A stretch of 61,229 nt of DNA from Saccharofermentans sp. (GCA_024403675.1 JAKSRH010000011.1:1-61229); one strand, 5' to 3'. Counted from the first letter of the stretch, positions 17,592 to 26,918 are shown. The notes: generated from the sequence alone by a model not told the origin. A program made the numbers and translations.

Positions 17592-18203
17592 ATGGCAATA
17601 AACTTTAGAAATACAAGATTTATCGCATTGGCTGCCAAAATCGACCAGTGCCCTAATTTAACAGATACAGAGGGGAATCCACTTCCAGAAATTGTTATGT
17701 CTGGTAAGTCTAATGTTGGAAAGTCCTCACTTATTAATGCAATGTCAGATAATAAAAAGCTTGCTCGTGTGTCAGGAACACCTGGAAAAACTAGAGCAGT
17801 TATTTACTTTAACTGCGATAAGAAGATGTTGATTGCAGACCTTCCTGGTTATGGTTATGCTCGAGTATCCCGTGAAGCAAAGGAATCTTTTAGCAAACTT
17901 GCTGATGATTACTTTACATGCGGACGTAATATAAGTCTTGTTCTTAATTTAATTGATATTAGACACGAACCATCTAAGGAAGACATCGGTATGCTTAACT
18001 ATCTTAATAGTACTGGCACACCATATTTTGTCGTTTTCACTAAGTGCGATAAATTTTCCAAAGCACAACTTAACAAAAGAATAAAAGAACTTGATGAAGA
18101 GTACAAATTTGACGAAAATGCACATATTTTCTGCATTTCTTCCCAAACTAAAGCAGGAATTGCAGACTTGCAAAATGCTATTGCTGAAGCACTTAACTTA
18201 TAA
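17592..18203 (+). CDS. engB: Ribosome biogenesis GTPase EngB (YsxC/YihA)
   Basis: A 203-residue small GTPase acting in late 50S subunit assembly. It shows G1 GKSNVGKSSL, the switch region GTPGKTRAVIYF, G3 DLPGYGYA, G4 TKCDK and G5 SSQTKAG, at the standard family length. The ATG at 17592 has GAGG 8 bases upstream; the GTG at 17583 overlaps that ribosome site and is rejected. It follows the nuclease-helicase closely and probably shares its transcript. In many Firmicutes engB sits next to lon; that is not the case here. Confidence 0.95.
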   Translation: MAINFRNTRFIALAAKIDQCPNLTDTEGNPLPEIVMSGKSNVGKSSLINAMSDNKKLARVSGTPGKTRAVIYFNCDKKMLIADLPGYGYARVSREAKESFSKLADDYFTCGRNISLVLNLIDIRHEPSKEDIGMLNYLNSTGTPYFVVFTKCDKFSKAQLNKRIKELDEEYKFDENAHIFCISSQTKAGIADLQNAIAEALNL

Positions 18204-18356
18204 GCCTTTTGTCACTATAAACTTGTAAATAATCAACAACAAAACTTACATTGATTTTACAAAGTATTTTCGTCAAAAGATACAAGACGTCCACATTGTA
18301 TTTTTTTACAATTTGAAAGATACTAAATATAGCAATTATTAACAGGAGACTTTCGT

Positions 18357-19556
18357 ATGCCAGAACTTGAACCATTTGGTCCTATTGGTATAATCGCTCA
18401 CACTGCAAATGAAGAATTTGCAGAGTCTGTTAGTAATATTCTTTATCAGAAGCGTCAAAAACGCTATGAAACTAATGCTAATCCATATGTTAAGAATCCT
18501 GGTTATTTAAGATCTAATTATATGATGGATTCTTCACTTGTAAGATTTCAGACAGGCGAAGGTAAATTCCAGCTTGGCGAGAGCGTTCGTGGTCATGATA
18601 TCTTTATTATTACTGATATCACAGCAAACAACCTTGATATGAATGTATCTGGTTACGAGAGAACATTCTCCCCTGATGATCACTATAGAGATTTACTTCG
18701 TATTGTTTCTAATGTATCCGGCAAAGCTAGAAGAGTAACTGTAATTATGCCTTTTGTTTACGAAGGTCGTACAGTTAAGCAGGATTCTTCTTCTGAATCA
18801 TTAGATTGTGCAGGTGCACTCCAGCAGCTTTATAATCTTGGTGTATCAAATATCATTATCTTTGATCCACATGATGATAGACTTGCTAATGCCGTTCCTC
18901 TCATGGGTATGGATTTTCCTAAGTGTGCTTATAAGATTATTTCTACACTTTTAAATACATATGACTCTGTAGCTGTCGACAAAAATAAGACTATGGTTGT
19001 TAGCCCAGATGAATCTGGTGTTAATCGTGGTATTTTCTATTCTTCCCTTATGAATCTTCCACTTGGTATTTTCTATAGAGATAGAGATTATACTCAGAAG
19101 ATTAATGGTGTACACCCTATCAAAGACTACAAGTTCTTAGGTGACGACGTACAGGGTAAGGATATTATTATTATTGACGATATGATTAACTCTGGTTCCA
19201 CTATGCTTCGTACATCACGTAAGCTTAAGGAAGCTGGAGCTAAAGATATTTATTGTCTTTCCTCTTTTGGCCTCTTCACTTCTGGCTTCGAGGAGATTGA
19301 CAAAGCTTATTCCGAAGGAATAATCAAAGGTATTATCTGTACTAATCTTATTTACAGATCTCCTGAGCTTCTTTCTAAGGAATGGTATACAGACGTTAAG
19401 ATGGAACCATATATTGCTAAGATTATTGATTCCCTTAATGTTGATGAATCTATTTACAGCCTCATAAATTCAACAACAAGAATTACTGATCTTCTTTCAC
19501 AAGTAAGACTTGGTGAACTTATTGATGAATTTGGAGATATACAGAAAAAGAAATAA
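18357..19556 (+). CDS. Ribose-phosphate pyrophosphokinase paralogue, probably catalytically altered
   Basis: A 399-residue member of the long clostridial PRPP synthetase type. The PRPP loop IDDMINSGST (273-282) and the fold are kept, but active-site positions diverge from the second copy: the flexible-loop Lys-Arg-Arg is Arg241-Asp-Arg (FYRDRDY), the ATP-site ESRQHKR is EGRTVKQ (136-142), DAHDER is DPHDDR, and SPDEGG is SPDESG. Loss of the loop lysine usually abolishes catalysis, so a regulatory partner of the second copy is possible. A GGAG ribosome site precedes the ATG, and the second copy follows 34 bases later. Confidence 0.85.
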   Translation: MPELEPFGPIGIIAHTANEEFAESVSNILYQKRQKRYETNANPYVKNPGYLRSNYMMDSSLVRFQTGEGKFQLGESVRGHDIFIITDITANNLDMNVSGYERTFSPDDHYRDLLRIVSNVSGKARRVTVIMPFVYEGRTVKQDSSSESLDCAGALQQLYNLGVSNIIIFDPHDDRLANAVPLMGMDFPKCAYKIISTLLNTYDSVAVDKNKTMVVSPDESGVNRGIFYSSLMNLPLGIFYRDRDYTQKINGVHPIKDYKFLGDDVQGKDIIIIDDMINSGSTMLRTSRKLKEAGAKDIYCLSSFGLFTSGFEEIDKAYSEGIIKGIICTNLIYRSPELLSKEWYTDVKMEPYIAKIIDSLNVDESIYSLINSTTRITDLLSQVRLGELIDEFGDIQKKK

Positions 19557-19590
19557 AGCAATTAATTACTAAGAAAGGTTAGGAAACATC

Positions 19591-20799
19591 ATGACTTCAG
19601 TACCTCAAGATGAGAAATCCTATTCACGCTATAATCAATATGGCGAGAACCCAATGGCACCTGTAGGCCCTATCGGACTTATCCAGCTTAAGGGTAGCGT
19701 AGATTTTACTGAGAAAGTTAACTATTACCTCAATGCTAGACGTTCTGAGTACCAGCAGGAAGCTTTTGTATCTAAGCACCCTGGTTTCTTAAGAAGCGAC
19801 TACAGAATCGAAGTTGATAATCCTCGATTCTCCTCTGGTGAGGGTAAGGCCGTAGTAAAGAACACAGTCAGAGGTCATGACCTTTACATCGTATCTGATG
19901 TAATGAACCCTTCTGTAGAATATAAGATGTATGGCTCTATGAACAGAATGAGCCCTGATGATCACTATCAGGATCTTAAGAGAGTTATTCTCGCTTGTTC
20001 TGGTAAGGCACGTCGTATTAACGTAATTATGCCTTTCCTTTATGAGAGCCGTCAGCATAAGAGAACATCTCGTGAGTCTTTGGACTGCGCTTTTGCTCTC
20101 GAAGAGCTCTATAACCTTGGTGTAGCAAACATTATTACTTTCGACGCACATGACGAAAGAGTTGCAAATGCTATTCCACTTTCTGGTTTCGAGTCTCTCC
20201 CTGCTACTTACCAGATTATTAAGGAAATGTACCGTCAGATTCCTGACCTCTCCTTCTCAAAGGGTAAGTTCATGGTAGTATCACCTGATGAAGGCGGTAT
20301 CTCTAGAGCTATGTACTTCGCTTCTATCCTTGGTGTTCCTCTCGGAACATTCTATAAGAGAAGAGATTACACAACTGTTGTTAACGGACGTAATCCAATC
20401 GTTGCACATGAGTTCCTTGGTGATTCTGTTGAAGGTATGGATATTCTTATCGTAGACGATATGATTTCTTCCGGTGATTCCATGCTCGATATTGCTAAGG
20501 CAATGAAGGAGCGCGGAGCTCGTAAGGTATTCTGTGCAGTAACATTTGGTCTCTTTACTGAAGGTATCGAGCATTTTAACAAGGCTTACGAAGAAGGCGT
20601 ATTTGATAAGGTATTTGCTACTAACTGTATCTATCGTCGTCCTGAGCTTCTTGAAGCTCCATGGTACGCTGACGTTAACATGGCTAAGTTCGTTGCTCTT
20701 CTTATTGATGCTATCAACCACGATGCATCTCTCGGTAACCTTATTAATCCTACTGAGAAAATTAAGAATCTCCTTAAGGAAAAGGGCGAGATTCAGTAA
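19591..20799 (+). CDS. prs: Ribose-phosphate pyrophosphokinase
   Basis: A 402-residue PRPP synthetase that makes phosphoribosyl pyrophosphate from ribose-5-phosphate and ATP for nucleotide, His and Trp synthesis. Catalytic features are intact: ESRQHKR (152-158), DAHDER (185-190), SPDEGG (231-236), the flexible-loop lysine in FYKRRDY (Lys256) and the PRPP loop VDDMISSGDS (288-297). The N-terminal extension of about 30 residues and overall length set this clostridial type apart from the classical enzyme of about 315 residues. It lies directly behind a divergent paralogue and ends at a strong terminator. Confidence 0.92.
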   Translation: MTSVPQDEKSYSRYNQYGENPMAPVGPIGLIQLKGSVDFTEKVNYYLNARRSEYQQEAFVSKHPGFLRSDYRIEVDNPRFSSGEGKAVVKNTVRGHDLYIVSDVMNPSVEYKMYGSMNRMSPDDHYQDLKRVILACSGKARRINVIMPFLYESRQHKRTSRESLDCAFALEELYNLGVANIITFDAHDERVANAIPLSGFESLPATYQIIKEMYRQIPDLSFSKGKFMVVSPDEGGISRAMYFASILGVPLGTFYKRRDYTTVVNGRNPIVAHEFLGDSVEGMDILIVDDMISSGDSMLDIAKAMKERGARKVFCAVTFGLFTEGIEHFNKAYEEGVFDKVFATNCIYRRPELLEAPWYADVNMAKFVALLIDAINHDASLGNLINPTEKIKNLLKEKGEIQ

Positions 20800-20827
20800 T
20801 CCTAATTTATTAATTGCTTATTATATA

Positions 20828-20860
20828 AGGACTCATCTTCAAGATGAGTCCTATTTATTT
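20828..20860 (+). terminator. Terminator of the PRPP synthetase pair
   Basis: AGGACTCATC, loop TTCAA, GATGAGTCCT is a perfect 10-bp stem followed by ATTTATTT. Confidence 0.88.
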
Positions 20861-20870
20861 GCAAAATATA

Positions 20871-20894
20871 AGACCGGAGCGTTAACTCCGGTCT
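20871..20894 (-). terminator. Terminator of the first acidic lipoprotein gene
   Basis: AGACCGGAG pairs perfectly with CTCCGGTCT around a 6-base loop. On the minus strand it is followed by TATATTTT. It lies 24 bases downstream of the lipoprotein stop codon. Confidence 0.8.
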
Positions 20895-20918
20895 AATGAA
20901 TTTCTAATAATCTAAAGA

Positions 20919-21890
20919 TTAATAGTTTGCATCAATCTCTGCAACAACCTCAGCAATATCAGCATTGTGTCTTGCAACTTTCATCTGATCTTCATAAGAA
21001 GCGCTAACAACAAGAGCTGTAGTAATAAGCTCTCTTAAATACTTACTTGGCTTAACCTTTGTTGGAGACTTAAGACCGATTGTGCTCATGAATGACTCGT
21101 AATCCTCAATCATGTCATCATCATCAGTAGCAATGAAAGTAATAACGATTACACCACCGTTGTAGTAAACACCACCAGCCATAACATCATAAGGCATATC
21201 ATCTGCCATATCTTCAACATCCTCAAGGTAATCATCAAGATCAGCCTCTTCGAAAGCCTCAGTAATATCATTCTCTACGAGATCATCAAGGAAATCCTGA
21301 GTGATGCAGAACTTAATATAACCAGAATTCTTACCATTGTAGTACTCATCACTACCAAGCTTATCCAAATCAAGAGTAAAACCATCAAGATCGTAATCTG
21401 CTTCATCAGCCATATCTTCGAGCTCATCCTGAGCGTCCTCAAGATTATCCTCATTTGTAAGGACTCCGAATACCTCAGATGCGAGATTACTCTCACCTAC
21501 ATCAACATAAGCAACAAGAGCAACATTCTCATCATCAACCTTTAAATAAATAGCTGACTCAGTTAAATCATCAAGAGAGAAATCGATATCAGCATCAAGG
21601 TAATCATTGATTTCATCAATAATATCTTCGAGATCGTCATCATCGATTCCAATATCGTCAATAACATCTTCAATAGCGTCCTGATCGAGTGTAAGGTAAA
21701 CACCATCCTCGAGATCATCCTCACCATCCTCGAAGAACTCTTCTACATCATCATAAGTCTCTGCTTCAGCCTTCTCTGCAGCCTTATCCATAGACTTAAG
21801 GTTAACCTTCTTTACTTTTGTACAACCTGTAACAGCTGCCATGAGCATTGTTGCAGAAAGAAGTACAGCAATTATCTTCTTTGTTTTCAT
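20919..21890 (-). CDS. Highly acidic lipoprotein, paralogue of the next gene
   Basis: A 323-residue secreted lipoprotein of unknown function. Residues 1-22 are a lipoprotein signal peptide ending in the lipobox AVTGC. The mature part is extraordinarily acidic: roughly 90 of 323 residues are Asp or Glu, in runs such as GIDDDDLEDIIDEIND. GGAGG precedes MKTKKII by 8 bases; the longer open frame upstream lacks a ribosome site. The neighbouring gene encodes a clear homologue (shared CxKVKKVxxKSMDKAA, LxLDxDxIED, GGVYYNG-type and IGLxSPT segments), so this is a tandem duplication. A cation-binding surface role is conceivable but not shown. Confidence 0.75.
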   Translation of the reverse strand: MKTKKIIAVLLSATMLMAAVTGCTKVKKVNLKSMDKAAEKAEAETYDDVEEFFEDGEDDLEDGVYLTLDQDAIEDVIDDIGIDDDDLEDIIDEINDYLDADIDFSLDDLTESAIYLKVDDENVALVAYVDVGESNLASEVFGVLTNEDNLEDAQDELEDMADEADYDLDGFTLDLDKLGSDEYYNGKNSGYIKFCITQDFLDDLVENDITEAFEEADLDDYLEDVEDMADDMPYDVMAGGVYYNGGVIVITFIATDDDDMIEDYESFMSTIGLKSPTKVKPSKYLRELITTALVVSASYEDQMKVARHNADIAEVVAEIDANY

Positions 21891-21950
21891 GTACTTAACC
21901 TCCATTAGAAAATACATTTGAATTATAACAAAAATTTTATAAAAACAATA

Positions 21951-21980
21951 TAAAAACCCATGCCGATTAGATGACATGGG
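21951..21980 (-). terminator. Terminator of the second acidic lipoprotein gene
   Basis: On the minus strand CCCATG, a 12-base loop, then CATGGG and TTTTTAT. It lies just downstream of the gene ending at 22007. Confidence 0.7.
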
Positions 21981-22006
21981 CTCGTATATTTTATAAATAT
22001 AGTGAA

Positions 22007-23029
22007 TTAGTAATCGTAATCAGCATCATACTCATATAAATCAGGAATTGTCTCTCCTACTGGGTAGTAATCCTGTGTTAATGCTTTAGACTCCGCTACA
22101 CTTCTTGCTCTTGTGATATATCTTGCAACATTAGAAAAAACAGTAAAAGTAATCAATTTCTTAGTATAATCACTGAGATATACATCAGTTGGAGAAGAAA
22201 GACCAATTGTCTTCATGAAAGAATCATAATCATCAATAAAGTCATCATCATCAGAGAAAATAAAAGTAACTACAATAACTGAACCATTAAAATAGATACC
22301 ACCTGCAGCCAAATCAAATGGAATCTCATCCATCATCTCATCAATCTCATCTTCGATATCATCTTCATCTACGTCCAAATCGATCTCATCAAGAATTTCA
22401 GGAAGATCATTATCAACATAATCCTCAATATCCTCAATAGTAACGCAGAACTTAAGATAACCTGTATCCTTATGATTAAAATAGAACTCATCTTTACCTA
22501 AGTTATTAAGATCGAGTTCAAAATCTTCAAAATAATCCATATCAAGATCATCAAGAATATCTTCTAACTCATCGTTAGCATCTTCCTGTAAATCAAGAAT
22601 TGTATTGAAGATATCAGCAGCAATTTCATCATTGCCACAATCAATATACAATACAGCGCATGTACTATTTTTATCGACTCTAGCATAAAGGGATGCTTCC
22701 TGAAGATCATCAAAATCATAATCAAGATCTGAATCTAATGAGTCATTAATTATTTCAAGAACTTCATCAAACTCCTCAACCTCATCATCCAAATCATCAA
22801 GAATATCTTCGATACCATCTCTATCAAGTGAAAGATATACACCTTTCTTGAGATCCTTCTCAGATACATCCATCAAGTCTTCATAATCATCATAAGTCTT
22901 TGCCTCTAACTTATCGGCAGCTTTGTCCATAGACTTCTGATCTACTTTCTTAACCTTGCTACATCCAGCAACAACTCCCATTAACATAGATGCAGAAAGT
23001 ACAAGTGCAACTAACTTTCTAACTTTCAT
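22007..23029 (-). CDS. Highly acidic lipoprotein, paralogue of the previous gene
   Basis: A 340-residue lipoprotein with a signal peptide and lipobox GVVAGC, then a mature part in which more than a quarter of residues are acidic. It aligns along its whole length with the adjacent downstream paralogue: CSKVKKVDQKSMDKAADK against CTKVKKVNLKSMDKAAEK, GVYLSLDRDGIEDILDDLDD against the matching segment, and IGLSSPTDV near the C-terminus. The mature half ends with a Tyr/Asp tail. GGAGG lies 7 bases before MKVRKLV. It starts 31 bases after the stop of the Mrr-like gene and could be co-transcribed with it. Function unknown. Confidence 0.75.
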   Translation of the reverse strand: MKVRKLVALVLSASMLMGVVAGCSKVKKVDQKSMDKAADKLEAKTYDDYEDLMDVSEKDLKKGVYLSLDRDGIEDILDDLDDEVEEFDEVLEIINDSLDSDLDYDFDDLQEASLYARVDKNSTCAVLYIDCGNDEIAADIFNTILDLQEDANDELEDILDDLDMDYFEDFELDLNNLGKDEFYFNHKDTGYLKFCVTIEDIEDYVDNDLPEILDEIDLDVDEDDIEDEIDEMMDEIPFDLAAGGIYFNGSVIVVTFIFSDDDDFIDDYDSFMKTIGLSSPTDVYLSDYTKKLITFTVFSNVARYITRARSVAESKALTQDYYPVGETIPDLYEYDADYDY

Positions 23030-23060
23030 AAAAGTCCCTCCTAATAACAAATCAAATGGA

Positions 23061-23576
23061 TTATACCACGTTATTCTCGTCATCTTCAGATTCTTCTATT
23101 ACTTCTTTGGAAGAAACATATCTGAGATAAAACCCAAAACCAAATAACAATACGGCAACAGCAATAAAACAAATAACTGTAACTACATAACCCATCTTAT
23201 AAAGACAGTACAAAGCGACAACGGCTGCTATTCTTAGTAAAACTTCAGTAAGCAAAGTATTATAAGGTGACACCTTCTCCAATAAAATAACATCATTATG
23301 TTCCGCAAGTTGCTTAGCCTGACGAGTAAAAGTGGAATTAGTAACTACCATTGCCCTATCACACTCATAATAAGCCATACCAGCAACGACCTGCTGCACA
23401 GCACTTATTCCGACAGGCTTGGCATAATACTTACACTGAACAGCATATTTGTGAAACATCTTATTAGCGGTTATGTCTACACCATAATCGCCAGATGTCT
23501 TAGTAATATGAACATTTCTATACCCTTTACCACGTAAATAAGAAGCAACTCGCTTCTCATACTTCTGTCCGTTCAA
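23061..23576 (-). CDS. Membrane-anchored Mrr-type restriction endonuclease-like protein
   Basis: A 171-residue protein starting at TTG, which has GAGG 9 bases upstream (no ATG is near). Residues 1-110 form an Mrr_cat PD-(D/E)XK domain: VASYLRGKGYRNV, then GDYGVDI with Asp32 region, AVQCKYY with Gln-x-Lys, and the helix VQQVVAG. Residues about 118-155 form two membrane helices, and the tail is acidic. Mrr-domain proteins with membrane anchors are common in Firmicutes and are mostly uncharacterised. It precedes the acidic lipoprotein gene by 31 bases. A role in DNA restriction is not implied by context. Confidence 0.78.
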   Translation of the reverse strand: MNGQKYEKRVASYLRGKGYRNVHITKTSGDYGVDITANKMFHKYAVQCKYYAKPVGISAVQQVVAGMAYYECDRAMVVTNSTFTRQAKQLAEHNDVILLEKVSPYNTLLTEVLLRIAAVVALYCLYKMGYVVTVICFIAVAVLLFGFGFYLRYVSSKEVIEESEDDENNVV

Positions 23577-23653
23577 TATAAAAAACCTCTTCAGTAGTAG
23601 TACAGATATTGTATCACTACCAAAGAGGATAATAGTCCGTTTATTAGTACTAA

Positions 23654-24961
23654 TTACTCACAGCGAAGTACATAGCAACTATATGGAGGAAGCTTTGTAC
23701 CACCACCAAAGTCGAAGTAATTACCAGTAAGCAAATCGAGAGCTCTACCACAACCTGCGTCAAAATGAGCAGTATACTCATAATCAGCAGCATTAATAGC
23801 AACTAGGATTCTCTCGCCATCAGCATAACGCTCAAAGATACACTGATGGTTTGTAAGCACCTTTGAAATAAAGTGTCCGTGACATAAAGCTTTAGAATTA
23901 TGCTTAACCTCAGCAAGCTTTGCAATATGACTTGTAAGGTCATTCCATTCTGGCTTATCAAAACTTACACGAAGTGCTGGGTCTCCATCTTCCTTGCGTG
24001 CTTTTGTGCCCCACTCAGAACCATAGTAAACACAAGGGAAACCTGGCATACAAAATGACATTGTATAAATAAGAGGTAAATGTGCTGGATTTTGGAGTAC
24101 GGAAGCTACACGAGTAACATCATGATTATCTACGAAAGACATGAGATGCAAACCTCTGAACCAACTCCAGTTTTCAGGACCAAACTGCTGAATAAGAGTA
24201 TTAACAATCTCGAACATATTCATACAATTAAAGCTACTAAAGAGTCCCTTGTAAGCAGCGTAATTAGTACATGAATGACACATATCGTTATTTACCCACT
24301 GCTTGTAATCACCGTGAAGAAGTTCTCCAATTAAAGCGAACTCAGGTTTAATATCATTAGCAAATCTACGGAGATATCTAAGGAAGTCTTTATCTAAGCA
24401 ATATGCTACATCAAGACGAAGTCCATCAATATCAAACTCCTTAACCCACTTAACCATATTCTCAAAAAGATGATCAATCACCTGCTGGTTACGAAGGTTG
24501 ATTTTTACCAAGTCATAGTTACCTTCCCAGCCCTCATACCAGAGACCATCGTTATAATTAGAATTTCCATCAAAAGAGATATTAAACCAATCCTTATAAG
24601 GAGAATCCCAACGTTTCTGAAGAACATCCTGGAAAGCCCAGAAGCCACGACCAACATGGTTAAATACGCCATCAAGAACAACTTTAATATTGTTCTTATG
24701 AAGTTCATCTACTACCTTCTTAAAGTCTTCATTAGTTCCAAGACGACAATCAATCTTTGAGTAATCACGAGTATTGTAACCATGAGTATCAGACTCAAAT
24801 ACAGGTGAGAAATATACTGCATTAATATTTAATTTTACAAGGTGAGGAATCCAGTCGATTACCTTAAGAATACGATGCTCAAGCTTGCCATCATTCTCAA
24901 AAGGTGCTCCACAAAAACCAAGTGGATAAATCTGATAAAAAACTGCTTCTTCATGCCACAT
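23654..24961 (-). CDS. Alpha-amylase family glycosyl hydrolase (GH13), intracellular
   Basis: A 435-residue GH13 enzyme without signal peptide. The (beta/alpha)8 motifs are present: VVLDGVFNHVG (region I), GLRLDVA with the nucleophile Asp (region II), LIGELLHG with the acid/base Glu (region III) and FVDNHD (region IV). The length and the MPGFPCVYYGSEWG segment resemble cyclomaltodextrinase or maltodextrin-degrading enzymes of the cytoplasm. It follows htpG by 27 bases. The exact substrate (maltodextrins, cyclodextrins or glycogen fragments) cannot be assigned. Confidence 0.88.
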   Translation of the reverse strand: MWHEEAVFYQIYPLGFCGAPFENDGKLEHRILKVIDWIPHLVKLNINAVYFSPVFESDTHGYNTRDYSKIDCRLGTNEDFKKVVDELHKNNIKVVLDGVFNHVGRGFWAFQDVLQKRWDSPYKDWFNISFDGNSNYNDGLWYEGWEGNYDLVKINLRNQQVIDHLFENMVKWVKEFDIDGLRLDVAYCLDKDFLRYLRRFANDIKPEFALIGELLHGDYKQWVNNDMCHSCTNYAAYKGLFSSFNCMNMFEIVNTLIQQFGPENWSWFRGLHLMSFVDNHDVTRVASVLQNPAHLPLIYTMSFCMPGFPCVYYGSEWGTKARKEDGDPALRVSFDKPEWNDLTSHIAKLAEVKHNSKALCHGHFISKVLTNHQCIFERYADGERILVAINAADYEYTAHFDAGCGRALDLLTGNYFDFGGGTKLPPYSCYVLRCE

Positions 24962-24988
24962 AATAAAGTTACCTATTCTTTCAATTAA

Positions 24989-26899
24989 TTAAATATTATC
25001 CATGTTCTTGGACAAAAGCTCAGAGTTATATGCCAAGAATCTCTGAAGTCCCTCAGAATCAAGAGAACCATGAGCGAGCATTGCCTGATCATAAATATGC
25101 TGTGCAAGACGATTTGTCTCATCAGCCTTTGTTCCCATAGATTCAAGAGCAGAAAGCTTAGTAATAAGAGCAGAATCTGTATTTACTACAAGATTAAGCT
25201 TCAAATCATACATATCGTTATCAGGAAGAGGAATATTCATCATCTCATACTGACGCTTCATCTCCTGCATACGACGATTAAGTTCTGGCTCTACAATAAA
25301 TGCAGGCATGTTATCTGCACCCATAGCCTTTGCAGAAACAACAAGCTTCTCATCATTTACAGCCTTACGGAAGAATGCCTGAAGCTTATTTTTTGTCTCC
25401 TCATCAGAATCATTACCAGAAAGCTCAGAATCTACACTCTGGAACTTATAATCCTGGAATTTATATTCAAGGAAAGAAATAAAGTTGTTATCGATTTCTT
25501 CATCAAGTACTACAACATCAAAGCCTTCCTTTGTGGCCATAGATACGTAAGCAGCCTGTGTCTTAGCATCTGTAGTGTACTTAACTGTTTTCTTTTCCTT
25601 TGTAAGCTCTTCGATAGTAAACTTCTTATCATCAACAGTCTTAAAGAGAAGTGCGTCCTTTACCTTATCGCAGAACTTCTCTTCCTTCATCATTCCGTAC
25701 TTAACAAATACAGAGATATCAGACCAATATTTCTCATAAGTCTCACGGTCCTTCTTATAAAGGTCGTTAATCTTATCAGAAACCTTCTTAATAATATGAG
25801 CAGAAAGCTTCTTAACATACTCATCCTGCTGGAGTGCGGAACGAGAAACATTAAGTGGAAGATCAGAACAATCAAGACAACCCTGCAAGAGGAACAAGAA
25901 ATCAGGAATAATCTCCTCGATATTATCAGCTACGAATACCTGATGATTATAAATCTTAATTCTTCCCTCAAGTGACTGATATACAATATCTGTCTTAGGG
26001 AAATACAAAATACCCTGCAAAGTAAATGGGTAATCCATATTAAGGTGAATCCAGAAAAGTGGATCACGACCATCGTTAAATACAGAGTGATAGAACTGCT
26101 TGTACTCCTCATCTGTACACTCCTTTGGAGACTTAGTCCAAAGCGGATTCTTGTTATTGATTGGAGCATAAGCAATATCATTAGGCTTAAACTCTTCACC
26201 CTTCTCCTCTGCTTCCTTACGACGCTTCTCTTCACTTTCAGCGTGAAGTCTATCAGCCTTGCAATCAATAAAGTAAAGATCTGCTGGGATGAAAGAGCAG
26301 TACTTACGAAGTGTCATGCGAAGTGTGCCAGCATCAAAAATCTTCTGTGCTTCCTCAGAAAGGTTAAGTGTAATTGTAGTACCACGACCTTCCTTATCAC
26401 TACCTTCTACCTGATATTCCATACCGTCTTCAGAAGTCCACTTTACTGCACTTTCGCCTTCTACAAAGCTCTTAGTCTCGATAGTAACCTTATCTGCTAC
26501 CATGAAAGCAGAGTAGAAACCGAGACCAAAGTGACCAATAATACCCGACTTATCTGTAGACTGTTCCTGATACTTAGTTACAAAATCAAGGGCACCAGAA
26601 AAAGCAATCTGGTTAATATACTTATCAATCTCCTCGGAGGACATACCAATACCATTGTCCTCGAAAGCAAGTGTCTTCGCATCGTCATCGTAAATTACAC
26701 GAATCTTATACTCTTCATTCTCGTTTACATTGTCACCAGCCTTACCAAGCTCTACAAGACGCTTATACTTAGCAATAGCATCACTACAGTTAGAAACAAG
26801 TTCTCTTACAAAAATATCTTGGTCGGAATAAAGCCACTGTCTAATAATCGGAAAAATATTTTCAGTAGTTACCGACACCTTTCCGTTTTTTACATCCAT
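24989..26899 (-). CDS. htpG: Molecular chaperone HtpG (Hsp90)
   Basis: A 636-residue bacterial Hsp90, full family length. The GHKL ATPase domain shows ELVSNCSDAI, DNGIGM, and GHFGLGFYSAFMVADKV; the middle domain includes SRSALQQDEYVKK with the conserved Arg/Gln catalytic loop; the C-terminal dimerisation domain follows. GGAGG lies just upstream of the ATG. It sits between a class IV aminotransferase gene (19 bases upstream) and an amylase gene. No CIRCE element is seen, so it is not an obvious HrcA target. Confidence 0.96.
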   Translation of the reverse strand: MDVKNGKVSVTTENIFPIIRQWLYSDQDIFVRELVSNCSDAIAKYKRLVELGKAGDNVNENEEYKIRVIYDDDAKTLAFEDNGIGMSSEEIDKYINQIAFSGALDFVTKYQEQSTDKSGIIGHFGLGFYSAFMVADKVTIETKSFVEGESAVKWTSEDGMEYQVEGSDKEGRGTTITLNLSEEAQKIFDAGTLRMTLRKYCSFIPADLYFIDCKADRLHAESEEKRRKEAEEKGEEFKPNDIAYAPINNKNPLWTKSPKECTDEEYKQFYHSVFNDGRDPLFWIHLNMDYPFTLQGILYFPKTDIVYQSLEGRIKIYNHQVFVADNIEEIIPDFLFLLQGCLDCSDLPLNVSRSALQQDEYVKKLSAHIIKKVSDKINDLYKKDRETYEKYWSDISVFVKYGMMKEEKFCDKVKDALLFKTVDDKKFTIEELTKEKKTVKYTTDAKTQAAYVSMATKEGFDVVVLDEEIDNNFISFLEYKFQDYKFQSVDSELSGNDSDEETKNKLQAFFRKAVNDEKLVVSAKAMGADNMPAFIVEPELNRRMQEMKRQYEMMNIPLPDNDMYDLKLNLVVNTDSALITKLSALESMGTKADETNRLAQHIYDQAMLAHGSLDSEGLQRFLAYNSELLSKNMDNI

Positions 26900-26918
26900 T
26901 TATATAAACCTCCAAAAA

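Noticed and set aside
18204..18356. Riboswitch or PurR box ahead of the PRPP synthetase pair
   Set aside because: Only a weak AT-rich inverted repeat (about 18219-18266) and a poor TTTACA/TATAGC promoter are visible; neither matches a known aptamer or PurR box.
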